From NCBI RefSeq assembly GCF_910592395.1, contig NC_088309.1, positions 18,230,599-18,294,598 of the forward strand: 64,000 bases of DNA, in the 5' to 3' direction. Below the pieces are notes generated by a model. The model did no database searches and was not told where the DNA came from. It worked only from the letters and a program-made list of their open reading frames with translations. Origin of the DNA: Lineus longissimus (lineage: Eukaryota; Nemertea; Pilidiophora; Heteronemertea; Lineidae). The position numbers and the translations under genes are program-made. Positions 34,001 through 44,505 of this stretch are shown one piece after another. Numbering within the stretch: position 1 is the stretch's first letter; the number at the start of each line of letters is the position of its first letter.

Positions 34001-36679
34001 GGCCCAATTTGAAGTCCTTCGCATGTCACTTTCGTTCATCTACCTGAACGAACACGACTCAGGAAGAATTGGAAACCTTCCCGCGTGTCATCTTAATGTC
34101 AAACGCGCAGCATTCATAAGAAAGATGAAGAGGCTTAGTAATTATGGTAGGCGGAAGAACCACAAAGCCGGAGAAACCAAATTATTTCAAAGAGGATTCA
34201 GCTTATGTTATTGTCTTCTTTTGCGGGGTGGCAACGCAGAGTCTATCTCAGTCTAACATGGAAAGATAGTCTTTTCACTTACTCTAATGTGATTACAAGT
34301 ACTCTTGTTACTTATCTCATAAGACCAAGAGCCTGTGAAATTACATGTAATTGTCAATACGTACTTGAAGAAGGTCTGATAATATTATTGCTGAATGAAA
34401 ATGCGCGACGAAAATATGTAGATGCGCTCGTTTTTTGAAGGGCTCGGACTCAGTCGAGGGGAAATCTGCCAACAGGCTTGAAACTTGTGTAATGTCTTTC
34501 ATGTTCCCCATATGACCTATGGCAGGCAATTTGTCAGTAGCCAAGGGAAACAAAGTAAAAACAGACATTATGGTATCGCCGCGCATAAATAAAGGCAACG
34601 CTAAGAAATGGAAGACGACCTGAACTAGCGCCGCTTTATTTCTTGCACTGGTGTAATTTCTCCCGTCAAGATGCGGCATCATCGACTCAACTTCCCTACA
34701 CCGCTTGTATGCAACTGATCGAAGTCATAGAAAAATCGCCTATAACTTTGGAACACACGAATTCCTGCTATATGTACTACACTGTACGAGGAGAAATATT
34801 TTTCAATCAGATTTGCAATTCAGTACGCCAAGTTAATCGAAAATAATCCTCCACAGACGTGGCTAGCTGGCTCACACATCTGGATGGCTCACCGCATCAA
34901 TATCGACAGAATGAATTATTAAGTGGGGAGAACTGGAGAGGACGGCGGTCAATATACTCTCATATGACTTTGTGATTACCCGATTATTGCGCGGAAATGA
35001 AAAGATGAATGACCATTGAGAAGTTATTGTGAGGCTTCCCATTGACAAATGGTCAGCAGTCTAGTTCCAATGGGTATTACGGCGATGAAGTGCCTTGGGA
35101 ACGAAAAATGAAAGATTGCCGTCATCATAAGAAGCGGGGAAAGGTAGAGAGGACGTTCTTTCATTCCTTCTATGCCGACTTACCGGCAGAGAATGCCAAT
35201 CCGAAAGTCTCCTCCTTTGAAGGATGGGTATACGCACAACGACGGTAGATCGGCATGATTCCTTCGAACCCAAGTTGATTGTTGCTCATTTCTTCATGTA
35301 TGTTGATGATAGCAGTAGTCCCACTGAAGGGATGGCGAAGTTGTAACGATTTGCGGTCAAAACGAGGAGCCATGGTATGGAAGACGATTACAAAGAATGA
35401 TGTTGAATATAGGATCCCCATTTCTCATAATGGTGATGGTAATGATGATGAAGATGACATGATGATGATGATGATGACATGATGACGATGATGACATGAT
35501 GGTGATGATGAAATGATGTTTCGAAGTTACAGTATACACTAGGTTATGGCCAACGCGAAGAAGAGGGGAACTCTATTAGCATTCGAATTGCAAATGAAAT
35601 GGCCAGGGCCATTGTGCTCACCTCTTGTTAAGGGAAGATGGATGAAGCATTAGCATGGTTTTAAATGTAAGAAAGAAATGAAGTAATGTTTTACAATGAA
35701 ATTACATGAGAGATAAAATAATGCCAGCATTTCAAGGCACCCTTAGGGGAGAGTCCACTATTAACATTTGGGGCCCTGCTGGCCAAACTGAGAATCAGAA
35801 AAAGACTGCAGTTTAGTCTAAGAGTATAGGGGTACATTCGTACCAAGTTAGGGATCTGTAGCTAAAGCAGTGACAAAACGTGCCGTCATTGTAAAATGGC
35901 GGTGCCATAGGAAAACTTTGACCTCTGTGACCTTGAGAAGTAGGTCAAATCAAAAACCCACATTTATGAAATGTATCCTTGCTAGGAGTACCTACCATAA
36001 AAATGTTATGAAAATCAGACCACTATTAAACGAGCAATCAAACATTTTAACTTTGGACATTAAATTTGGCCCCCAGGTGGCCAAACTAAGAATTTTTCAA
36101 GATGCCCGCCTGGCACCCATATTGGCTATCACATTTGATAAAAAATCAAGGATTTAGTAGAGAGTACATAGATATACATCCAGATCAAATTTGGTTGCAA
36201 TCCAATCATTAGTTTCGGAGTAATAGTACTGTGTTTATTTTTCAAGATGGCTGCCTGGCGGCCATATTTGATGTCCGAACGGCCGAAATTTTAGGGGTGG
36301 AATAGAGAATCCCCAGATACATGTCCACACTGTTTAAAACCTTCTAGCTAAAATAGATAGGAAACATGCTACTGTTCAGTGAATCAGCAAACTTTGACCT
36401 CTGTGAGGAGGTTAAATCAAAAACCCGGAGGATATATGATGCACCTTTGCTAGAAGTACCTACCATATTTTTTTCAAAATTTCCCGACTACTATTAAGGG
36501 AGATATTGCATATTTTCACTTTTAACGTTTGGCCCCCTGGTGGCCAAACCATAAAACGAATCGGACCGAAACTTGGTCTCCAAGGTTTCATTACATAAGG
36601 GTACATGTGTACCAAGTTTCAACTCAATAGCTCTAACAGTTACGAAACGTGCCCTGCTAACGGACGGCGGACGACGACG

Positions 36680-36720
<41 letters not shown>

Positions 36721-37675
36721 ACGACGGACGCCACGGTATGGGATAAGCTCACCTCTGCTAAGAGGTGAGCTAAAAAGGAGCCGTGCATTTTAAAGTAATA
36801 TCAAAAGATATCGTCATGAACAATCAAATTCCGAAAAGCTTTCCTTACCTTGTATTGTCTGGCTTGTATTTCCTTATTGAGGGCAACCTCGCTCTTGTTC
36901 AGGTCAACACCACTCAGCGGACAGACCACCTCGCCAATGATGTCATCACGGGAGAACCGATCGAAGCTAAGGACCACGAAGTGCAGGGTGATGCCTTGGA
37001 GCTGGTTAAAGCTTATCCCGTAGAACGTGAAGGTCTCGTCGTATACCGGTGTCGTGGTCTTGCGCAGCACCCGCGTCTTGACCTTGTGTCGCTTCTCCGG
37101 GAGCAGCTGCAGCTTGACGTAGGGATCCGAGCTCCCTATATTCCTATCCTTGGCGGGTAGATCGACAGCCCGGACGACTGTGACCATGAGGGCGCTCTTC
37201 TGCTTGTCATATTCAACGTTGAAGAAGAGATTCCCTAACTTGGTAACCTTGGTCTCTTCCTCGCCCTTTTCCTTCATGGAGTCGTCCTTCTCGGGTGAGC
37301 TCGCCTCAAGGTCCTCATCCGCGGGGTAGTCGGAAGCCTTTACCGCGTGGTGATCGCCGACTGGAGACTTGCTACCGCTCTTGGGCAATCTTAGATGGCG
37401 GCCACCAGAGCCCGGCTCACCACTTCCTTCACTGTATTCTGACCCGTCGGGATACATTGGTGACGAGTCCCTACTCGACGCTGACAATGGGCTACGCAGA
37501 CTGCTGGGACTTTTTCTAAGGCCTCCGCCCTGTTTTAGACCCTTCTTTATTGCAACGGAAAGTCGATTCATTGGCCTGTTTGCCCTCTTTTGGTAGCACT
37601 TGAAAACGCATGCTGACATCATAACAAGGAAGAAGACGCTTCCGACGGAGATGCCGGCAATTGCACCAGCCCCAA
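21750..37675 (-). CDS. SYT4: Synaptotagmin of the Syt4/Syt11 class (first exon not found)
   Basis: Single-pass vesicle membrane protein with two C2 domains, acting in regulated and dense-core/postsynaptic exocytosis in animals. Exons on the minus strand: 37675-36849, 24683-24560, 22057-21750. Junctions are in frame (AAG|ATT and G|AT). The 418 residues seen include a membrane segment ([20 protein letters not shown]) with a Cys-containing basic flank, a Ser/Gly- and Glu-rich linker, C2A ([10 protein letters not shown] to about KEIQARQYK), C2B ([12 protein letters not shown] to [10 protein letters not shown]) and the C-terminal AEWHKM (WHxL-type) motif. The C2A third Asp is Ser ([10 protein letters not shown]), the hallmark of Syt4/11. 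C2B keeps LDWDR with Glu in the last ligand position (NEVIG), as in protostome Syt4. Only an initiating Met and a few luminal residues are missing, probably on a small upstream exon. Confidence 0.93.
22058..22620 (-). repeat. Minisatellite of duplicated splice acceptor + exon start
   Basis: About nine units of roughly 55-60 bp. Read on the minus strand, each contains a pyrimidine-rich tract ending AG (for example ATCTTTTCAG) followed by a copy of the first 25-35 nt of the true exon (ATCCATACGTTAAAATATAT and onward). AG dinucleotides in acceptor-like context lie near 22109, 22167, 22216, 22274, 22330, 22386, 22442, 22540 and 22606. A 113-bp block starting near 22,208 is repeated almost exactly from 22,321. 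Confidence 0.9.
22621..24559 (-). other. Synaptotagmin intron between the two C2B exons
   Basis: A/T-rich, no further exon needed because the flanking exons join in frame. No clear mobile element seen. Confidence 0.6.
24560..24683 (-). CDS. SYT4: Synaptotagmin exon: start of C2B
   Basis: Acceptor CTTCCAG, donor GTAAGA. Encodes [20 protein letters not shown] and [20 protein letters not shown], ending in phase 1 before the Asp of SDPYVK. It joins directly to the Lys at the end of the C2A exon, as in fly Syt4. Confidence 0.93.
26783..27701. mobile_element. 919-bp non-autonomous DNA transposon with long repetitive TIRs
   Basis: Both ends carry inverted copies starting GGGTAGTTGTAAAACAAGAA and continuing as tandem CAGAAACGAAACAGAAACA units for about 110 bp. 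The element is flanked by a perfect 9-bp direct repeat GGTTGTTGA (26774-26782 and 27702-27710). A 9-bp target duplication with long TIRs points to the Mutator-like (MULE) superfamily by inference. No transposase frame is present: the frames through the arms are just repeats translated. A second inverted-repeat unit sits inside (27201-27530). Confidence 0.8.
27201..27530. mobile_element. Fold-back unit nested in the 919-bp transposon
   Basis: Left arm (about 27201-27295) and right arm (about 27433-27530) are imperfect reverse complements of roughly 95 bp, beginning GTAGGTA..ATTATTTAAGG and sharing GCTGTAGAGGCATGTTCCT. A loop of about 135 bp lies between. Each arm carries a TGACGTCA-type site. 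No clear target duplication seen. Confidence 0.75.
29590..30235. repeat. Diverged direct duplication, two segments of about 250 bp
   Basis: Segment 1 (29590-29840) and segment 2 (29978-30235) share, in the same order, GGGTRAACT.TGACAT, CGGCAGYGC.GGCCATCCATCA, a CCGCCAT block, TGCTGCCG and ACTGATGG-like endings. Unrelated sequence lies between them. Old duplication; function unknown. Confidence 0.45.
30281..30322. repeat. Perfect 42-bp palindrome
   Basis: Two 21-bp halves are exact reverse complements with no spacer, centred on ATTACA|TGTAAT. Found in the large synaptotagmin intron; it could form a 21-bp hairpin in RNA or a cruciform in DNA. Confidence 0.95.
32440..32516. promoter_or_regulatory. 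Candidate enhancer: CRE, RFX X-box, CRE-like
   Basis: Within 77 bp: TGACGTCA (32440-32447), a near-symmetric X-box GTTACCATGGTAAT (32482-32495) and GACGTCA (32510-32516). All are intronic to the synaptotagmin gene. The motifs are exact sequence observations; regulatory activity is inferred. Confidence 0.3.
32657..33943. mobile_element. 1.29-kb element with about 165-bp terminal inverted repeats
   Basis: Arms 32657-32825 and 33779-33943 are imperfect reverse complements. Shared blocks are CCTTATCTC, CCAATACACGGTCTATTGTC, TTTAAA, GGCCTAAAT, ATTGTTCTAC, GTCGTATCAAA and GGCAAATCTTG. The interior holds a GCGCGCGCG/poly-G tract (about 32868-32902) and no transposase frame. The superfamily and target duplication could not be determined. 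Confidence 0.75.
32868..32903 (+). repeat. Alternating GC run followed by poly-G
   Basis: GTGCGCGCGCGCGTATGTTTGTG followed by about 15 G. Potential Z-DNA/G-rich structure, and also a place where assembly length is unreliable. Confidence 0.7.
35172..35255 (+). repeat. 84-bp dispersed repeat, uninterrupted copy
   Basis: Starts TGCCGACTTACCGGC and ends GGTAGATCGGCATG, with partly inverted ends. It contains AAGTCTCCTCCTTT and GAAGGATGGGTATACGCACA in direct continuity. The copy at 44506-44950 has the same two halves separated by about 365 bp. Confidence 0.75.
35425..35522 (+). repeat. GAT/ATG microsatellite
   Basis: About 95 bp of imperfect trinucleotide repeat with TGACATGATG interruptions, inside the synaptotagmin intron. 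Confidence 0.9.
36531..36546 (-). promoter_or_regulatory. CTCF-like motif inside a repeat
   Basis: On the minus strand this reads TGGCCACCAGGGGGCC, an excellent match to the bilaterian CTCF core. The two related blocks near 36063 and 35769 match less well. Sequence match only. Confidence 0.35.
36660..36732 (+). repeat. GAC/ACG microsatellite
   Basis: Nearly pure GAC units, about 24 copies with CGG interruptions, close to the right end of the hairpin element and about 120 bp from the C2A exon donor. Confidence 0.95.
36849..37675 (-). CDS. SYT4: Synaptotagmin exon: membrane segment, linker and C2A
   Basis: Acceptor CATTACAG just above 37675; donor GTAAGG below 36849. The exon opens with two bases of a split codon, then the membrane segment, then Cys/Lys/Arg (KCYQKR, a likely palmitoylation and stop-transfer site). 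It continues into a low-complexity linker of about 110 residues and the full C2A with [20 protein letters not shown] and [19 protein letters not shown]. An ATG at 37620-37622 lies inside the membrane segment and is unlikely to be the true start. Confidence 0.93.
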
Positions 37676-40344
37676 CTGTAATGAAAAAGAAGAAAACATT
37701 CGTAAAGTCAAGGTCTATGTCTCTGCTTCAACATGTTTAGTACGAGAAGTGAAACTGATATTCAACAGTCATGTGGAACTGAAAATACAGCTTGCGAACT
37801 GAAACTCTTTGATGCCCTGTAACTAAAGAGAAAGAATCGGATTATCGACCGCGATTTGTACTGGAAGTACAATCACATGATAGTTTGTCTTCTATCCTCG
37901 CAATTAAGAACTTGAAAATAGGAAGTGAAAACAACAATATGCCGCCTATACAAACATGTAGCCCTCTCCACAACTGAATCATTCGAACGTTGAACATTTG
38001 TGGCGGTGAGAACAAGAGTCTACGACGTCCAAAATTTGAGAAAAGTTGGTCCGGTATGAGCGCCCACTTCAGAGTTCATTGAAAAGGAAAGCGGAGTGCT
38101 GCCGACTCAGAGGAAACGGATGTGGCTACATCAGAAAATAGTCTTCCGTGTCAGAGGTTGCTACATGCACTTAAGTCATTTTTGACCAAATAAATTGTCA
38201 CTTAGTAAACTTTGATTCTCACCGCTTCATATAATCTTGATAGCAATTAGCAACAGTAAGACATGAGAAGAGTGGGAAGTTCAAGCGTACATGTAAATAG
38301 ACTACGCCTCACAAAACATACGATACGTTCTATCATGTTGTTCCAGGTAATACATGTATAAGAACTCTTCAGGAGTATTAGGTTCTCAAGACGGAGCCAC
38401 AAACGGTATCAAAAGAGAAACTGTATCGTTGTCAAACACATTTGAGTAGGTCAGCCTGAAAACTTACCACACCAAGGACTTGTTTACCCTGTAGTCGCTG
38501 TTTTCCTTTAAGAGCCAAGGACACGACGACAAAAGAGAAGGCTTGTTAAAGATATTTTCAGGAAGATAATCAGGAAAAATAGGCTCGTGTTGCTTGCAAC
38601 ATCTATAAGCCGTTAGCAAAGCTACAGTGGCCATGCCTCGTTAAAGAAAAACAAATTATTTTGCCTGAGAAACTCTCTTATTGTGCACGATTTGTATTAT
38701 GAAAGGGTATCATGTCACAAACTCTTTCGAAGGACGTTTTTGCTGAATAAGCCGTAACAGCTATTTTGATGGTAGGCCCATTCCATATTTTCTCATTATT
38801 ACAACCACCAGATCTGTAAACTTAAGGCTACATGTAATGAAAACGTCATTCGCTTTCAAAACAGAAATCTTTCGCAAGCCACATCCCAAAATACTCAAAG
38901 AATGGAGTCTTCAGCATCTCACTAGTTATCCTACACCCACGGAAAACAACTTGTATTGTTCGAACAAGACCCAAGTACTTCACAAATAACATAAGTAACA
39001 TGAGAATGCTTGAAAACATTGAAACCGATAAGCTCGTCTTCAGGCAGCAATATCCAGCTCGAATTCAGTTTGAAACCAATAAGCTGTAGATGGTATCAAA
39101 ATGTCCATTCGGGCTTTTCCGCATCGTTTGGGGCTCTGAAGCGCGAATTATCGCTTTGATTTCTCAGAAATTCATCTCAGGTTTGATTTATCTCAGTATG
39201 AACCATTGTTGCCGCAACAAAATAATTTAAATAATGTGTTATTATGGCTACATTGAGGCTTGACGTTATCTGCTCTGTACCGCTCATTTCCTTGTCAACC
39301 AGGACCAAATGTGCAAGTTGTAATTTTCTTGATATATGAATGAGAAATACCTCAAGTTTGAATATGAAATACCGAGAACAAAATGTGGTCCGGCCACCTG
39401 TAGACACCCTCCCCTAAATGACTATTTTTTGAATATGAATGTCTGCAACAAAAATGCTGCTCTGACCAAAAAAACACCACCCTCAACGACTGAAATCCAA
39501 CCAGAGTTTGCGCTCTAGAGCCCTAAACATTGAGGATAAAGAATAAATGAATATTCGCCATACTTGATTATCATAACAACCCGGATATGCATGAATTCAG
39601 CCTAATTCCGTTGTTGGATGTTTATTCACAATGCCATGATTGCCAACAAATGAACACAGACGAAATTGAAATCTATTCAAATTCACGAACAACGAAATCA
39701 TTTCTGCTGATCATCCTCGGAGTGGTTACTCATGGTAACCATGACGACAGTACCTGCCTGCCGCCATATTGGTGGTCACGTCATCCGCATCAATGGTATA
39801 CTCTCTAACCTGGGTAATTATTGCACATAATGTGATAGTGGCCGATGATATATATATGATACAGATTGAATGACGTGTGTTCCATGATCATGATCGGTTG
39901 CGCTGTCATGAGCGGAACATCATATTGGCTTCTCAGGCAGTCACATCAACATGAAAATGTCATTTGCTGGATCAGAAATACCCAGCTCAAATTTATGACC
40001 TTCTTGTACAGTTGTTTAAATTCACGAAAAACATTGATGCCGTTATATATACGTGTCATCGAGCGCCAGCAATAACGGAGCCAAGAGGAGCCATGAAAAT
40101 GTTGAAATCATTCCACCGATCTTTTTTTACCAAACTTCTCATTAGGACATTGAACTTTTTATCAGTTTCCTTCGCATACGTACGTATCTTATACATCCAC
40201 TTACATTCCAGTAAGATCTCGGTACATGTATATATATCGGGTTCACATTGATTTCCGTTCAAGCAAATCATGAAGTAGTAATGGGTTAAATTCCCACCGA
40301 GCCAAATTAGTAGCGAATGTCATCTCTCGATAGAAGATATGTGT

Positions 40345-40415
40345 ACACTCTAAGCAAAACGGTTTTTGAGCTTTTGAAAAGCCTTCAAATGTTTTTAACC
40401 AACACAATTTGCGCG
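40345..40415 (+). repeat. Dispersed repeat end (family B), copy 1
   Basis: CACTCTAAGCAAAACGGTTT then TTGAGCTTTTGAAAAGCC and TTTTTAACCAACACA. Matches the ends at 44418, 57960 and 58600. Confidence 0.5.
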
Positions 40416-43400
40416 CTGAGATGTATTTCAAAGAAGTGTGCCGGCCATCATTCGTAATCTCTTTTAAAACAAATACCTCGCCGTGTGGCACTCCTGCAAT
40501 GATACAGAGAAAACAAAACACCAACGTTGTCATGTTGTCAAGGTTTGCCTTCAACAACATTTTGTTTGAGCTTGGACGACATCAGACTAGGTACCTAGTC
40601 AGGCTCGATGATGCCTTAGTCATACATGATGATACCTTCACCACGATATTCAACGCTTATCGGGATAGGCCTCGGGCTAATTCCGTCAACAAGTATATAT
40701 GTTTCTTCTTCATCTTGTTCTGCTAATTAGAGTTTGTGGTGTAGCACAGTCTTATAAATATTCTTTTGATGAAAATTCTGTTGGACATTTCTACCATGAT
40801 AGCGTTTTAAAACGAGAATAATCCTCCCGAGCACAGTTCGAGAGCGTAGAAGTGTCACAGGGGCTTAGTTAGCATTTTGGCCTGTGGGCAAAATGACACT
40901 TTTGCTGTGTACAGGGTAATATTGGCTGCGACATAAGAAAGCGTGATACCGAAAAGTATTATGATTTACATGTATTGCGTTGCGCGTTCAAAGACTTTGA
41001 TCAATTTACACCCTCGTTTTAAAATGCTTTGATAATCTAACTCACGCAAGCCCACGGGAAAAGACAGAATCGATAAGATCGATTCATGTAAAGGGTAAAT
41101 GGGTATCAATTGCTAATGGGAAATGAGACAACGATTTTCTCCCTGCAAAGATACGATATTGTTTCCGTTTTAAGAGTATTTATACTGTGGTCAGGGACCT
41201 AAGTCCAACCACAGGCCACTGAATATCAAGTGTCAGTGATGGGTCAAAACATTGTAAAAGGGGTTCAGGGGCAGAAGAAGCGGGAGCAAGAAATCCAAAG
41301 AGGTCTAGAAGTGACCTAAAAGTAAGAAACTACCACTTCACAAGTTCACTCGCTGTACATTGCGTAGTGCATTGATGTACAGGGGAGTAAATTTTCCTAC
41401 CTTTCGGTTCCTTACAAGACCTTTGTGGATTCGTTCCTCTTCTTCTGCCTAAACCTTTCATGGACATTTTACAATATTTTAAGTACTCACTGACCCTTTA
41501 TTCAGTGGCCTGTGGTCCAAGCCAATCGCAGACCTGTCCACGGATTTCTCGCCACCTGATCAGAAATGGTGCCGAAAGTTTACATTATTCTTATTTAGTG
41601 TGTTACAATCATGCATCTTGTCTTTATTTTGGAGTTCTTTAAACTTTGTGTAGTGTATTTAGACCTACTGTTGCATTTAACATATATTATGCTGGTCAAT
41701 TACCTGAAACCTGTAAATCACGGATAAATATCTTTCAACCATTCCTGAAATCCCTATCCCCCGAGTTTGGGTTGGCTTCTTCATGGCTCACGCTCAGCGC
41801 ATCCGGAAACATGTAACATAACCCTCGATCAATACCAGCGGGTTTTATTGACAATATTTCATGACAGATATATATAGAGAGTATCTGGCTATGATTCATC
41901 TCAATGCTTGTAGCAGATCATTAATGACTTTGGTGCATGACATTGTAGACACTATTGATTTCCAGTATGCATCAGTCTAAGCAGTGAATGCAGTTTTTTT
42001 CGTGAACTACATAGAAATTATTCATTTACCAAACATAGCTGTTGTCATAGCTGTTGTCATAGTTGTCCTTATTTCGAGAGGTGTCCAGTCAAATGGCTGC
42101 ACGACCGCCACATACAAAGTTGTACCAAATTTGGTTTCACTAAGTGGTTTTGAGAATTCAGTATGGTTCCATTAAGTCTGACTGTATCAACGTTCTAACA
42201 ACCCTTGCTGGTGTGAAATCTTTAGTTGTTCCCCATATTTTAGTGTTTCCACACAACAGACAGTTAAAGAGACCATACAGAGAAAAACGTTTCACTCCGT
42301 CTTTTAGCGCTCCCAAGCAATCAGGGGAAATGCTCAAAAACGTTAAACCTGAACTGGCAAATATAAAATCCATGGAAGAACGTTACCCAACCATTGCTCA
42401 CAAGGCAAACGAGTCACGAGACATTTTTTCAGGCTATCTCACGTGCCAGTCCAATGGCTCTTGGCTAGAATGTAAAAGAACATATTAGCCCTAATTTACC
42501 CGTCAAAGTTACCACATGACTGCAAGATTTTTTTTGAAGAAGATTCACCAATTACTTAATATCTTATACATGCATAGCCATATGGTGCTGTAGCGAGAGA
42601 ACCAATATGGTTAAGTTTCCACGGGTATTCCGCCATGCTAATAATCTTGGCTAGCAATAGCATACAACGCTGTAGATTGGAAGGAAAATCAATACCAGGC
42701 TGTGTCTGCTGGTACTGAATAAGTCAGAGTCTGGACCAGGGCTGGCTCAGTTAGCCGGCCATGTAAGCAGAAGTTAATTTAGAGCTCGTCAGGGGAAATC
42801 ATATTACCATTTTATTTATGAAATAAAAGCAGTCCCACGGTTGAAGTGACTGATGAGTGATTTTATCTGTGACCACCAGAACGTTTCTATTGTTGACATG
42901 CTATTTGAGTATTTTGCGGTTTGTTATTTTGATGAGCTGTTTGCCACGGCAATGTTTTTATGGGTAAGGATGGATGGAATGATGGCTATTTCAGTTCAAT
43001 TCTTATCTACTATACATATCAATATTTTGATACCAACTCCTTTTTTTGACCGAAGGTTACTCTACTGGTTGTCATAAAACCAGCTGAGGACATTTTTTAA
43101 GTTGTAAACATTTCATACAATACAACTGGGTTTTAATACAATCGTCAAAACAAAAAATAAACAGTGGTATTGTATTTATGGTACAGTCACTGGTCGTAGG
43201 TGCCGAGGATGAATTTTGAATCCCTCTAGACATTTTATGTAAGAAAGCTAATGGTTTACCGGTACCACAGAAGGCATGACTTAGAAAAAGAAGACAAGCC
43301 CCATCGTTTCCTTAACTCAACGCACACCAGTGGTTTGCAATTCACTATTGCATATGACATAGGAGTGAAAAAAACCTGAATCTCAAGATGCGGTATCCTG

Positions 43401-43523
43401 CCACAACATCTTGTAACTGCCTAAGCGTAGAACTCAATATTGTTATACGCACAAGGGACATAAAAAGACAGATAGCATGCAAACAGACAAGAAACCTGAT
43501 CGATGAGACATACACGCCAACAG

Positions 43524-43545
43524 TGACGTCAGAGCTCTTCTTATA
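43524..43545. promoter_or_regulatory. CRE next to a TATA-like element
   Basis: TGACGTCA at 43524-43531, then CTTATATACAG 13 bp on. Spacing suits a plus-strand core promoter or, reading the other way, a TATATAAG box. No gene is attached to it. Low confidence. Confidence 0.2.
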
Positions 43546-44417
43546 TACAGTAATGTAGTTTGCGATGCTGATATCAATATTTAGCCCAACATGCCTGATG
43601 AAATGAAAGTTTCAGACAGGCAAGTACTATTGTCGGTAATGCCCACTGGAGCGATAAACTGCAAGCTATATTGTACATACGAGCGATGGGAACTTGGCAG
43701 TGTGTTTCCCTGGGGGCTTTCTCAACTGTCATATCTATCAATGGAAGATTGGACAGGGCCTCGGAATATTCCGCCGTTTATTGATTAAGTGGACCCAATA
43801 ACAGAACATCAAGATCATGATAGATATATAGAAATCCGGTAGTCATGTATAGTCGTCAAAGGCATCCTTTTTTACTCCTCTTATACCAATCTTTTCAATA
43901 CACTCATCCACTCGCATGTACAATGTATCAAACGCTGTACATGTCGTAGAAATAAAAATACCAGAATCTCAGGTTATTCGGAAATTCGTGTAAGGGGCTT
44001 ACTCATCCATTTAAACAGTCCATAACAAAAGCTTCTTCACTCAGTGCAGTTTGAATTTTTAAATATAGATGAACACAAGAGAAGTAGAGAGAGAAAATGA
44101 TACTGCTTTGATTGATTGAGTTTTACTATACTGTGAAGCGAATTTCCCTCTGATCATAACCTAAGTTCATCATTGCCAGGAATCCTTCGTTTAGAATCTA
44201 CAACCCACACGTACTGTCTTTATTTCCTCCAGACATTTCCTCAGGCTCACCGACACTCTCTGTAATCCCACTCGGAATATCGATCTGTGGAGTTGATTAA
44301 AACATGCTTCATTAGCTATGGACAGGCCATCAGGCATTTCGCCAGGAGTAATTGGCGAACTCTGTATAATGGCAGAGCCAATCACATGGCATATAATGAC
44401 GGTCATCTATCCACCCC

Positions 44418-44500
44418 TCACTCTTAGAAAAAAAGAGGTCTTCAAGCTTTAGAAAAACCTAAGTTTTTTCAGCCAAAACAAATATGCACCTCTTACAGCA
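44418..44500 (+). repeat. Dispersed repeat end (family B), copy 2
   Basis: CACTCTTAGAAAAAAAGAGG, then CAAGCTTTAGAAAAACC and TTTTTTCAGCCAAAACA. Homologous, in the same orientation, to 40345-40415. Confidence 0.5.
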
Positions 44501-44505
44501 TACCG

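Larger units (their letters stand above)
35605..36775. mobile_element. About 1.2-kb non-autonomous element with terminal hairpin
   Basis: GCTCACCTCT occurs near the left end (35615-35624) and again in a perfect terminal hairpin at the right end: AGCTCACCTCT (36746-36756), loop GCTA, AGAGGTGAGCT (36761-36771), then TAAAA. The interior has repeated blocks: TTTGGCC...GGCCAAAC three times (near 35769, 36063, 36529), GACCTCTGTGA...GTACCTACCAT twice, and ...ACGAAACGTGCC twice. A (GAC)n tract lies near the right end. End hairpin plus subterminal microsatellite resembles Helentron-type non-autonomous elements; this class call is tentative. Confidence 0.65.
24684..36848 (-). other. 12.2-kb synaptotagmin intron
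   Basis: Lies between the C2A exon and the first C2B exon, which join exactly in frame, so no coding exon is expected inside. It holds the structured repeats listed separately (26783-27701, 30281-30322, 32657-33943, 35172-35255, 35605-36775) and simple repeats. Confidence 0.8.
37676..44417. other. Upstream of the synaptotagmin C2A exon: intron 1/intergenic
   Basis: The short first synaptotagmin exon should lie in or beyond here, but no convincing ATG exon with a phase-1 donor was found. Contains a repeat-family end at 40345-40415 and an RFX-like GTTACTCATGGTAAC at 39725-39739. Small GTTGTCATAGCT triplication at 42038-42064. Confidence 0.35.

Noticed and set aside
38462-38520. Donor-like GTGTG|GTAAGT as first synaptotagmin exon
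   Set aside because: The frame required by the phase-1 junction meets a TAA before any ATG; at most it could be a 5' UTR exon.
40243-40560. Candidate synaptotagmin first exon on the minus strand (hydrophobic MTTLVFCFLCIIAG)
   Set aside because: The hydrophobic stretch ends in what looks like an acceptor rather than a donor, and there is no phase-1 donor to join the C2A exon.
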